DNA of 64,000 bases from Zeus faber (taxonomy: Eukaryota; Chordata; Actinopteri; Zeiformes; Zeidae). The DNA lies in assembly GCA_960531495.1 (NCBI GenBank), contig OY482847.1, forward strand, positions 27,252,598 to 27,316,597, in the 5' to 3' direction. Under the pieces are notes generated by a model. The model did not search any database. It worked only from the letters and a program-made list of their open reading frames with translations, and had not been told where the DNA came from. Positions within the stretch are counted from its first letter, which is position 1; the number at the start of each line of letters is the position of its first letter. This document shows, in pieces, positions 24,650 to 34,726 of the stretch. The position numbers and the translations under genes are program-made.

Positions 24650-27600
24650 TTTATTATAATTATTATTTTTTTAAATTGTATATAAATGTTATGGGTTTCA
24701 GAATTTACGACTGGATAGAGCTGGGTCCATTCAGAGTGAATGCCATATCGTGTTATCGATCTGTGTTTATTCGTCCAGACTTACATTTGTCCTACCTTTC
24801 AAATGTTGAAATTCTCGCTCCAGCTTTTTCCTGAGCTCCACTTGCTCCACCAGCTGCTTCTGGAGTTCCTCTGCAAAAAAACAAACAAACAAACAAACAA
24901 ACAAACAAACAAACAAATAAATAAATAAAATGCAAAATAAATAAATAAATAAATAAGAAGAATAAGTAAAAGAAAACCAACAAACAAATCAAAATCAAAA
25001 TAAAACAAAACAAACTAAACGAGGGGTCTCTCCGTCATTCCCGACGCTATTACCTCGGGTCCAACGAGAGACATTTTCATCTGCGCCGAGCAAAATTTAA
25101 ATATCCATCCAAACACCACCCCCCACCCAAACAACCCCACCCACCCCCCACCCCCCGCGAAAGCCCTTTCTCAACCGGCACCAACTCATTGGTTTCAGTG
25201 GCGCAGCGCCGCAGTAATTGCTTCGCATCGCCCGAAGCCCGAACACTAATAGAGGAGCGCTTTGGTTTTTCCAAGCGCTGTAAAATAATTAGCTGCAAGC
25301 CCCGGGGTGAGAGAGGGGGAAAATATTAATAGCCTCTAAACGATTTTTGTGTTGCCATATTAAGTGAAACTCGTGTCTCTTGATGAAGTGGTTAACAACT
25401 AGAAGACTCGGGGCCTACAACGTGTAAATGTGACCGTCGTCTTTAACAAGAGGCCGTGGAAAGCTGGAAAGAAATCAAGCTCCGTTTTGTTATTTGTTGA
25501 AATTGCGGTTGAAGGTGGATATTGCAATGATTTTTGTTTCTATGAAATATGAAAGATGACTGGGTGGGTATTGAACCTCCACCAAGGCATGTTTCGTTTC
25601 TTTAAAGACAATGATAACAATATAGTACAATACGTTATGGACATGAATATCATTTATATCATATATTCCAATTCAATAATAAAATAACATGTATAAAACG
25701 AACACATAAAAAATATTTGAAAATGTGCACTCGGCCTCGGAAATAATAATTGACTCATCAATTAACACCAACTAATGCTCCAAGGCTGCCAAACGTAGAC
25801 TCTGGACAGCAAAAGTGTTGGTAAAAATGAAGGGAACGGTATTGTCCACTGTAACTGACACTCTCTTTGTTCCCCGTGTCCTCCTCACCTTTAGCCATGC
25901 TTTCAATGTCCTTTCCGTGCACGGTGCCGTCAGCAGGCGGAGCTCCCTGGGCTGCACAGTTCAAACATGTTTTAAATTCACATTCGATGTTATTGTTGTT
26001 ATGCAGGACAGCGTCCACCGCAGAAGTGCTCGGTAATAATACTTAAAAAAAAAAAATATATATATATATACATTTATAAATTAATGAAAAAAAGGGAGGG
26101 GTCGGCTGAATCAGAAAATGACGCGCGGGACACTGACACACACGGACGCACCTTGTCTGTTTTTCTGCTCCTGATAGGCTCTCAAAACGTGCTCCGCGGG
26201 CGTTCGTTGGCTGTGTGTATCGGGGACCTGATGAAGACCTGTGTCAAGTACAATTGAAAGTTAAAAAATAAAATTAGATGAGTAGAACGTTTCAATTCAC
26301 ACCGAGGCATATAACAAAGTACAATAAATAAACAATAACAATAATAATAATAATAATTATAACAATAACAATAACAATTATAATAATAACAATAATAATA
26401 ATAATTACCATCAGAGTCGCTGCTCAGATGTTTGGATTCAAACGACGGATTGTCCTTCATAACGTCGTGTCCATCTTTTCCATTGACGTACACCTGCGAA
26501 ATTAACCCGACAATTATGTGTAATAAGAGCCCCAATTACACGCAATTTTGCGGGCAATCCTCTTGCCGGGTAGGCCCGCGTTTTCGAATCCCAACAAGAC
26601 TCCTTCAGATAATGAAACATGTCTGTGAGACCTGTAATTTATTTATATTGTTTAAAGGCTCCTCTTTCACGTTCATTCAATTCGGTTCCGTTATTGAGTG
26701 AAAGAGCCACCTCCGTAGGCCTAAAATAATAACTAATGGGCCTTGTTGTCATTTTACTGCGGTGAAGCAAGTACATGACAAGATTATTATGCTTATAATT
26801 TATTTACTGGACAATAAGAAGGTCACATTTCTTGAGGAGCATCTTACTTCTTGGAGGGGTGACGCGCTTCGCCTCTCCTCATCAGAGGACCCCGAATGTG
26901 GGTCTTCCGCTGATGGGGGTCTTGGACTCGAGGTGGCTTCATGGTGTCCCTCTGGCTCCGGGTGGCCCTGGTCCCGGACAGGAGAGCTCCGGAGGTCCCC
27001 CGTGGAGTCTTCATCCTCGGGGCCCCGGTTCGTCTCCACGTCCACATCCACGTCGGGGTCCTCCAGGCTGTCCCTGTCCGGAGACGCCGACCTGTAACTG
27101 GAGCTCTCGCTGATGAAGTCCGGGGACAGGTATCCGGAGCGCACCGCGCTATACGCGTCTCGGTTGCCATAGAGCTTGGCGATGGTCTCCGCGTCTTTCA
27201 CCACCGGCCTGAAGGCCGAGATGTAGCTGACCTTCCGCTGGGTGGAGTGACCTCCGTCGGAGCGGGTCTCATCCCCGGACTTGTCCTCGTCGTTCCTGGC
27301 GGAGTGGGTGCTGGGGCAGCGCTCCGTGTCGTGGAAGGTGTCCTTGGGTGTGCCGGTGCACCGGTCGCTTGGGTCCCCGCCCTCCAGCTCCGCGGGGGGT
27401 TTGATGGGCGGCTGCTGGTAGGGCGGCATGGGCAGGCCGCTGGCTGCGGGCCAGAACATTGGGAAGGTGGGGTAGATGCTGTCCTTCGCGCCGGGCCAGA
27501 AGACACCCGAGACGTTGGCTTTGTTCGACTCGGTCACCCCGTCGTCCTTCTTTTGACACAAGCCGAACCCGGGGAAGCCGTACGGGTGAGGGAAGAGGGG

Positions 27601-28518
27601 TGGGGGGATCTTCTGGAGCATCCCAAAGCCCTTGCTGGGCACCGGGATGACCGGGTAGTTCCGGGGGACGCTCGCCAAACTCAGGCCGTTGCTTCTGTCC
27701 TCGTCGCAACGCAGAGTCTTGTGAGGGATCTCCGGGGAACTTCTTTGGGCGATGTTGGAGGGGGCCTGTGATTTTATGGAGGACATCTCCGAGCTACCCA
27801 TAGGCAGTATCCTTTTTCGACTCCCCCCGTTGAACATGGCTTTGACGTCCTCCCAGGCGTGGTTGATCTCCTCCGAAGAGCCCTTGTCCGTCAGTTTCAA
27901 GTGTCGCCTCCACGAGTTGAAGTTCGCTGCGTCCGGCTGCGTGTACTTGGAATCGGGCGTGCGGTGGGAATGGAAGATGAATTTATTGGGGGAGAAATAC
28001 ATGCTGCAGAAGCTGCACTTGATGCACTTGGCCCTGGAGCTGTTGTATCGGGCGGGTATGAAGTTGCCCCTGCTGCCCCACGCGCACTCGTGGGAGACGT
28101 CGAACGCGAAGTTCTCCGGCAGCTTCGGGGGGTTGTGTGCGCCCAGGAAGGACTTGCACAGCCGCTCGGCCTCCCGCTTGGTGATCATGCCGCAGCGCCT
28201 GGAGGAGATGGGCATCGCTCCGGCGCGCCTCAGGATCTCCAGCTGGACGGGCGTGCACTGCACGCAGGTGATGCCGAGGGCGACGCGCCGGTTGTGGATC
28301 TCGTTGTAGCTGTAGTTCTTCAGCAGCGTGTTGGAGATCTGGGCCAGGCAGAGCCTCTCGTGGCCATCGATGACCAGGGACACGATGGGCACCCCGTACA
28401 GAGAGGCCTCGCTGACGTGGTTGGGCTTGGGGCTGGAGAAGCTCTGCACGTCCTGCTTCAGAGTCGGGGAAGAGCTGCTGTCTCGTCCCGCTGGTAGCTG
28501 GCTGGGGATTGAGTCCAT
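22898..28518 (-). CDS. skor1: SKI family transcriptional corepressor 1 (complete coding gene, 8 coding exons)
   Basis: Coding exons, in transcript order, are 28518-26848, 26493-26409, 26238-26152, 25951-25889, 24870-24796, 24344-24270, 23725-23660 and 23004-22898. Every junction has AG/GT and all phases agree, giving 742 residues plus TAG. Residues about 38-128 form the Ski/Sno/Dac domain (YGVPIVSLVI, ALGITCVQCTP, ISSRRCGMITKREAERL). Residues about 137-231 match the SMAD4-binding, SAND-like domain with its Cys/His cluster (CIKCSFC, FHSH). The middle carries the SKOR motifs NYPVIPVPSKG and VFWPGAKDSIYP, then an acidic and serine-rich stretch. Residues about 629-720 form a coiled coil (ELQKQLVEQVELRKKLEREF), and the tail ends in a Cys-containing segment. 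Known family role: nuclear corepressor that partners LBX1 and dampens SMAD/BMP signalling in dorsal spinal cord and other neurons. It is closer to SKOR1 than SKOR2 by its tail and by lacking long Ala/His tracts. Whether it is the fish a or b copy cannot be told. Confidence 0.95.
23660..23725 (-). CDS. skor1: skor1 coding exon 7 (coiled coil)
   Basis: 66 nt, residues 686-707 (DTLCSELDQERKARYAIQQKLK). Acceptor CTTTGCTAG, donor GTAATT. It uses A/T-ending codons in an AT-rich intronic setting, so it is easy to miss. Phase 1 in and out, so skipping it would keep frame. Confidence 0.92.
24270..24344 (-). CDS. skor1: skor1 coding exon 6 (coiled coil)
   Basis: 75 nt, residues 661-685 (DNFQDQMKRELSYREEMV...LQIVR). 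Acceptor GCTCTCCAG, donor GTGGGT. Phase 1 in and out. Confidence 0.95.
24371..24393. repeat. G-run (C-run on the skor1 strand)
   Basis: A nearly pure G tract 27 nt upstream of the skor1 exon 6 acceptor, where it sits in or next to the pyrimidine tract. Confidence 0.9.
24796..24870 (-). CDS. skor1: skor1 coding exon 5 (coiled coil)
   Basis: 75 nt, residues 636-660 (EELQKQLVEQVELRKKLE...FQHLK), nearly identical to the SKOR1 coiled-coil heptads. Acceptor TTTTTTTGCAG, donor GTAGGA. The pyrimidine tract upstream is an (GTTT)n microsatellite. Confidence 0.95.
24876..24954. repeat. (AAAC)n/(AAAT)n microsatellite
   Basis: Tetranucleotide tract directly next to the skor1 exon 5 acceptor. On the gene strand it reads (GTTT)n. 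Confidence 0.95.
25889..25951 (-). CDS. skor1: skor1 coding exon 4
   Basis: 63 nt, residues 615-635 (AQGAPPADGTVHGKDIESMAK). Acceptor CTGTGCAG, donor GTGAGG, phase 1 in and out. It ends at the start of the coiled coil. Confidence 0.88.
26152..26238 (-). CDS. skor1: skor1 coding exon 3
   Basis: 87 nt, residues 586-614 (GLHQVPDTHSQRTPAEHVLR...). Two candidate acceptors exist. TTGACACAG, ending at 26239, is the one that keeps phase with exon 2. The nearer CATCAG would break the frame. Donor GTGCGT. Confidence 0.8.
26334..26407. repeat. (AAT)n tract next to the skor1 exon 2 donor
   Basis: Imperfect AAT/AAC trinucleotide run that fills most of the first half of the 170-nt skor1 intron 2. Confidence 0.9.
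26409..26493 (-). CDS. skor1: skor1 coding exon 2
   Basis: 85 nt, coding residues 558-585 (VYVNGKDGHDVMK...LSSDSD) and the first base of a glycine codon. The acceptor is TTTCGCAG and the donor GTAATT runs straight into an (ATT)n tract in the intron. Phase 0 in, phase 1 out, matching both neighbours. Confidence 0.85.
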
Positions 28519-28528
28519 TCCTGGAAGT
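26848..28528 (-). CDS. skor1: skor1 first coding exon (with 10 nt of 5' UTR)
   Basis: The ATG is at 28518-28516 and the exon codes residues 1-557 in phase 0, ending ...SASPLQE before GTAAGA. A good acceptor (CTATATCCACAG) lies only 10 nt upstream of the ATG. The 5' UTR must therefore continue in at least one further exon at higher coordinates. The exon is GC- and CpG-rich, so all opposite-strand reading frames over it are shadows. It holds both folded domains of the protein. Confidence 0.93.
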
Positions 28529-28562
28529 CTGTGGATATAGGTGCAAAGTGTAATACATATAA

Positions 28563-28567
<5 letters not shown>

Positions 28568-28654
<87 letters not shown>
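28568..28654. repeat. (TA)n microsatellite
   Basis: About 43 uninterrupted TA units, only 40 nt upstream of the skor1 first coding exon, in its 5' intron. Confidence 0.95.
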
Positions 28655-28657
<3 letters not shown>

Positions 28658-28767
28658 TGATACCCTACGATTTTACAAAGTTACAACCCCAAATTATTTT
28701 AATAACAGACACTAGAAATGAGGTCGAATAATAAATTAGGCGCAACTAACGACAACATTATACAGAT

Positions 28768-28768
<1 letters not shown>

Positions 28769-28807
<39 letters not shown>

Positions 28808-28828
28808 CCATATACATATACATATATA

Positions 28829-28906
<78 letters not shown>

Positions 28907-28908
28907 AT
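28769..28908. repeat. (AC)n(AT)n(GT)n palindromic microsatellite
   Basis: An AC run, an interrupted AT core and a GT run in mirror order. The whole tract is self-complementary. Confidence 0.95.
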
Positions 28909-28947
28909 AATCTTTTTATTGTTATGATAACAACAAAATCATTATTA

Positions 28948-28970
28948 CAATAATAATAATAATAATAATA

Positions 28971-29003
<33 letters not shown>
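28948..29003. repeat. (AAT)n(ATT)n inverted trinucleotide tract
   Basis: Eight or so AAT units followed directly by about ten ATT units, a near-perfect inverted repeat. Confidence 0.9.
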
Positions 29004-31559
29004 AAAAAATATATATCTGAAGACATCCAAGTAGGCTAAACATAGTGACCATTTTATATTAAGTGTGTTGAACGAAATACCACCATTTCTTCTTTTGTAT
29101 AAATCGAATTGAACCAGTTTTAAACTCCTTGTGTTAACAGCAATCTATTGGATGTGGGCTGTCTCCTCGCCAGGATGATCCGTATCCCTGCTTGGATGGG
29201 ACCTTAAAATCGGCTCAGTAGTTTTGGAGACTTCTTAAGATGAATTAAGAACCTTACACGCACAGAACAGAAGGGAAAAGCACCCTGAGCTGCAGACCAA
29301 TGCGCTTATCAAGGAAGAAAACAACCACTAAGCCTCTTTGCTGGTAATTACACAGCTTCAACTGTGTGTCTCTGCGTTGTTAATAAAAGACCTGCGCTAT
29401 ATATAATTAAAGCTTCTACAAAGATTACGGTCGGTGCTTTACATGAAATTAGGTTCAACGCGGCTTATCTGACTTCCACTCGCATATTTACATCGTGCGC
29501 CTTTATTTTGTAGCTGTAGTGACACAATATCGGCCTGTTTCCACGAAACAACCGCCTTGATTAATAAGGTGTATGACTAACAAATCATGAAAGGCCGAAA
29601 ATCTGTATAATTAAATACAATTAAATAATTGAATGAAATATGTTTTTTAATGTTAAAATCAAAATGACCTGATGAATTAAAATGAAATTTAACATTTTCG
29701 TTAAAAAAAAAAAAAAAAAAAGAATCACCATACCTTTCTCTTTCTCCCCCCAAAAAAAGGACGATATTCCAAGATTTTACGAGGCGAGTTTCATAAAATA
29801 TAAAAATCAAAATTGAAGGAAAACAAAAAAAAAAAAAAACCCCACAGCGAGTAGTTAAAACAATAAACTAAATCAACCCGGGATCCAGTGCCAAATAAAC
29901 GCAGGTGCATAGGCTCGCGGTAGAATCTCTCGAAACCTAAAACGTCTCTTGGTTCCTCAGCGCCCACGCAGGACCTCCATCCTCCACGGCAGTCTGAGGC
30001 TGAATGGCAGACGGCGTCCACATGGCAGATCTGTGCCTCCTCCTGTCTGGGGAGGAAGAGGAGGAAGGAGAGGCTCTTCCTCAGAGTGACCGCTGCGTTA
30101 AAGAGCAGGGCACTCCCACTTACTAACCATCCCTGCCTTTGACCGCCCTGTGTCCGGGAGCAAAAGTGACATTTTAGCGCGTTAAGAAAAACGTCCTCCC
30201 ACCAACACTGTAAGAGGAAAAAAAAAAAAATATGAAACACATTTCTAATGCCTATTATTTCAATCGGGATAATTATATTATAGGGTTATAAGTGAAGCAT
30301 AACAACATACATAAAAAATAAGCAAATAATAAACTGCTATTACTACTACTGCTAATAATAATAATAATAATAATAATAATTAATAACAATAATAAAAAAT
30401 AAAACTTATATATACAATTTAAATAAATGAAAGCTATGAAAGCACTATATTGGGCATATAGAGGATACTTAAATGAATGAACACTCAACGAGAGGATATT
30501 ATAGCAGGCTTTCGGGGCGCACCAAAATGATAGAGAAAATGTTTCCTTTATCAAGTTACACCGCCATCTGTTAAGTTTCTCGTGGACACGCAAATCAATT
30601 TCCAGGCCTCCGCGACGCGACTTGAGGGTTTTTCTTTACTTTTTTTTTTTTTCTCCCCCCCCCCCCCTTCGCCTTTGTGTGCGCGTTGAATAATTCGACA
30701 CGTTTTTAAAAGCCCACACTGTGCGTTTCCCTTTCACACTCCGCAATGAAAACAGACTGCAATGAATCAAAAGACGAGCTGATAATGTGCCCCGGGCAAA
30801 GACTGTCAATTGCCACCCACACCCCCGACGTACGCTCACACGCCTGTGCGCGCACAGACGCGCTCGCAAACGCGCACGCTAGACACACACACAATGATCT
30901 CACCGTCAACTTATCTCTTAATGTTTGGAAAAAAAAAAAAAAATGTTTTAGGCCTCAGTGAAGTTAAAGTGTGAGTGGCTGAACAGCAATAAGGGATTCG
31001 AACCCAATCGGTGACGTTGAAGACAGTGTTGATTAACTATTCATGACCAGATCGATGACCACTATCAATAGCCAATGCCCCGAACACGCTGTTCGTGGGT
31101 AAATGCTGTCATTTGAAGGATCGCTTTGTTCATTCAGTGTTTATGCGTGTCATTACCTGGACGTCTGACGTGGTCGGAATCGAGTAAAGAAAGATTGGGC
31201 AGCGCCTGTTATTTAATTTGTGGAGAATTTGGAGAGGAATCGGACGGGCTCTAAATGGATACGAGCACGGTTTCGATTTGGATGATTAGATAATAATTTA
31301 GCATATGCGAGAAATATGTGTTTTAAGAAACTCGACAAAAAGAAAAAAAAAAAAAAAAAAAGCTGCAAAAAAAAAAATACATGAATGAAACCGAAGCGTC
31401 ATAAAAACAACACAATCGCCCAAAAATATATCCCGATGAATAGAAAGCTTATAGACCCGGTCTGAACGGGGGGGAAAAAAACACTTGGAAAAATAAGAGC
31501 TGTAAATTAAAGGTGAACGATGAACTTAATCGATTCTGTTTTGTTATTTTGAAAATGAG

Positions 31560-32170
31560 ATATGAACGGCGCGCGCGGCTTGTAGCTGAAGCCCGCCGCG
31601 CGCGGCAGGTCCCCGCCCCCCCCCCCCCGCGTCGAGCGCTCTGCCACGCGCACGCGCGCACCTGTCCGGCGCGGCGGCTCGCGCCACCCGCTCCACCCTC
31701 CACCCTCCACCCGCTCCACCCTCCACCCGCTCCACCCTCCACCCGCTCCACCCTCCACCCTCCACCCGCTCCACCCTCCACCCTCCACCCTCCACCCGCT
31801 CCACCCTCCACCCGCTCCACCCTCCCTGCAATATTGATGGGGGGGGGGGGGGGGGTCAGCGCCTCGCCACACCCGATACGCGGGCGCCGCTCTCCCGTTT
31901 CACAAGCCCGAGAAGAGGCTTTCCTCCAGCCCGACAATAATTACAATTTTACACTGTAATTATTCCGCTCCTCTTAATTATTTAGACCGCCGACTGAATG
32001 CGCGCCATTGTCACCGCTCCATTCCCGGGGAAACGCGAGCCGCACGCGGCACGCACCGCGCCTCCCGTCAAGAGGCGGGACCCGCCGCACACGGCACGAG
32101 TCTTTCAATGAGACGTTTGAGCGGTGATCTCAGGCCAGCTCTTCACCAGGCGATGGACGCACATCGCCGA
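31560..32170 (-). promoter_or_regulatory. CpG-rich block, candidate skor1 promoter or 5' UTR region
   Basis: Dense CpG and GC-rich sequence (GGCGCGCGCGGC, CACGCGCACGCGCG) about 3 kb upstream of the first coding exon, in an otherwise AT-rich region. Because the coding exon has an upstream acceptor, a transcription start somewhere here is plausible. No TATA box or exon edge can be fixed from sequence alone. Confidence 0.5.
31680..31830. repeat. C-rich minisatellite (CCACCCTCCACCCGCT units)
   Basis: Alternating CACCCTC and CACCCGCTC words repeated about 20 times, flanked by a C-run at 31,616-31,629 and a G-run at 31,838-31,855. Confidence 0.95.
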
Positions 32171-34594
32171 GGCCCCTCTTCCTTTCCTTCTCCTTCCACG
32201 GAGTTCATTTTCCGGGGCAGCGCCGCGCAGGACAGCTGGAAACAACCCCCATTCCAGGGAATGTTTCAATTATCCAACAGAAACAAATAACGGCGCGGAG
32301 GCCTTCGAGGGCAGAGGTCAACGTTCGGTGAAGTTTATTAAAAACGCTTAAAAGGGCCTGAGCGAGCCCCGGGGCTGGGGGGGGGGGGGCGTGGAACACG
32401 GATCGAACCAAACTGAGCGACAACCGTCAGGACGTTTGGAGTTGGTATGCATTACAGTTTTCTTTTTCAAAAGCAATCAGCGGTGACAGCGTCTGAAGGC
32501 TTTTTTTTTTTTTTGCTTTCTTTCCTTCCAAGCAGCTCCCGGCAACTTGCATCCTATTATGTTTTATGGAACATAAATCAAACCTGCCCAAATTGGGGAC
32601 GCGTTTAATGACAGCGGCAAATGGGAGACCCAAAATGTCTTATAATTAACAGTTGTATCAGCACCCTATAAAACCGTGACCCCAATAAATCCCGTTTTAG
32701 AGACCGATCAATCGTCGTGGGCGATGGGGCCTATTGATCCCGCGCCGCCTCCCCCTCCCGCTCGTACCCTTTCCGTTTCCCCGAGAAAGGAGCCCGTTTC
32801 GATTTGCCACTTTTTTGTTTTATCGAGGAAAGATGGCCACGACGAGAGGGGACCCGGGCCCCGGCTCCGAAATTAAACGGTGACATTTTAATTACCGGAC
32901 ATTGATAGAGGGATGTGGATAATGGCCGGGGTACGGGGCCAGGGCGCTCATCAGGCTGGACGGCCCCAAAAAGGTCACCCGATAAAATAGAAAACAAAAC
33001 AAACAATAGAAAACAACACAATGGGCCGGCAGGAGCGTCCCCCCGCTGCCAAGTGGGAATAAGATGTATGATGTGATAAGGGATTAAGACGCATCTCTGG
33101 ACAACACGTCAATACCTCCCTGGATGAGCCCCAAAGATGGCATTATGTTTCTGTAGGTCATATTAAGTACAGCAATATATCATTTGATTAGTGTGATTTT
33201 CCTGCCACTGTGAATGTGATATATACTGTATACCTTAAAATATCATTGATATCATTAAAAAAAATACAGCAGTTTGAAACGAGGGCTCACTGTATAAAAT
33301 GCATTAACATCAATTATAGAAAATAAATATAAATATATAGTATATCACGCAGCAACAAAAAAAATTAATATTGATATTGCTGATTTTATTATTATTATTA
33401 TTATTTTATTTTTTTCAAAGGCAGGCGAAACTAAAATACTGCCTCAACCAGAGGCCTAAGTGGCGACATAACTATCACTTATTACAATATTATGATAAAT
33501 GAAGGACGTTTGAATGCTCAGCTAAGCGAAAGCAACACTGACCGGGGTCGGTCCAACCCAGACACGGGTGTTCTCCGTCCACCAATATTATAATTATGTT
33601 ATCAACGACCGTGGAAAGACGGCAAATGATTCAGTGCGGCCCGAGTGTGCGACGCAGGCGTCCAAGGTCTTCAGGGTCTAATACGACATGTTAGACGGAT
33701 GCCATTGTAGGGATGGTTAAAGATGATCTGGTATGTATTCCATCCAGTCATTCAATATCGTATGCATGTGGAAGCTGGACTCAGTCATGCACTTCACACC
33801 CAACGACTGCTCCTTTAATAAGTTGTGTTTCCAGCAGCTTATTGTGTCCTATGTATAATCATAATATAATATATATTGGTCTTAACGCTTTTATGATACC
33901 CATAGGTTGTTGGCATACATGTATTTTCTGAGCAGAAATAGCTACTCGAGGAGATTTGTTTTATGCGCCCGAATCTAACAAATACCGAAAACCACAAATT
34001 ATCCTGGTGCATGGGTGTGTCTGTTTAACATACCTGTCCCAAAAGACCGGCGGGTCGGGGCTTTTCTGTGCAGAGAAAGGAACAAATAACAGTTAAGTGG
34101 GACACCTGCACTGTCAGTGAAGGTCAGCGCTGACACAGGGGTAGAGTCTTCCACGTACACAGGCTGGAAAGGGTAAATACAGCCAGGCCACCACACCACG
34201 CTGGGTATTAAATGACATTGGGGCTTTAAAATCACATTATTTCAGCACTTTTAGCTCTTTCCCGCTCGCTGACAGATGGTATTACACGCAATTAAATATA
34301 GCGCTCCGTGACATGCTCCACTTTTCTGTGTGAGCAGCACAGTTCCTGAAAACTCTTCGTGGCTCTGTGTAATGAAGACTCATTATCGACGTGAGGTATT
34401 TTGAATAATAATGGAATTGTATAGTGAGCTACACTGAGGGAAATACTGCAGAAAAGTAATGGTGTCTTTCAAAGTGGCTACAGTACGTTATTCATCATGC
34501 TTTGGGGGGGGGGGGGATCACCTTTCTGTCCCTCATGTAAAGGCTGGCAAACAAATATAAATTCAAATATGCAGCAGAAAAAGGCATATACTGT

Positions 34595-34651
34595 ATGTAT
34601 GTATATATTATATATATATATATATTTATGCACATATATACACACACTCAC

Positions 34652-34715
<64 letters not shown>

Positions 34716-34726
34716 GTGTATGCATA
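34595..34726. repeat. TA-rich microsatellite
   Basis: Interrupted (TA)n with TATG and CACA islands. Confidence 0.9.

Larger units (their letters stand above)
28529..31560 (-). other. skor1 5' intron or upstream DNA
   Basis: Holds the three large microsatellites and otherwise unique AT-rich DNA. On the minus strand near 30,055-29,945 a strong pyrimidine tract ending CTTCCTCCCCAG could mark a 5' UTR exon, but there is no coding support. Confidence 0.4.

Noticed and set aside
26555-26605. tRNA B-box-like TTTTCGAATCCC
   Set aside because: No matching A box or foldable acceptor and anticodon arms. Probably chance or a very old SINE trace.
26941-28497. Long open frames on the plus strand and in other minus frames over skor1 exon 1
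   Set aside because: They are shadows of a GC-rich, stop-poor coding exon. None matches a protein family, while the minus frame is plainly SKOR1.
29930-30070. Possible coding 5' exon of skor1 on the minus strand
   Set aside because: The acceptor-like tract is good, but no donor and frame link it to the first coding exon. Kept only as a UTR possibility.
30975-31020. tRNA B-box-like GGGTTCGAATCCC on the minus strand
   Set aside because: The T-arm-like word is present but D and anticodon arms are not. No tRNA gene called.
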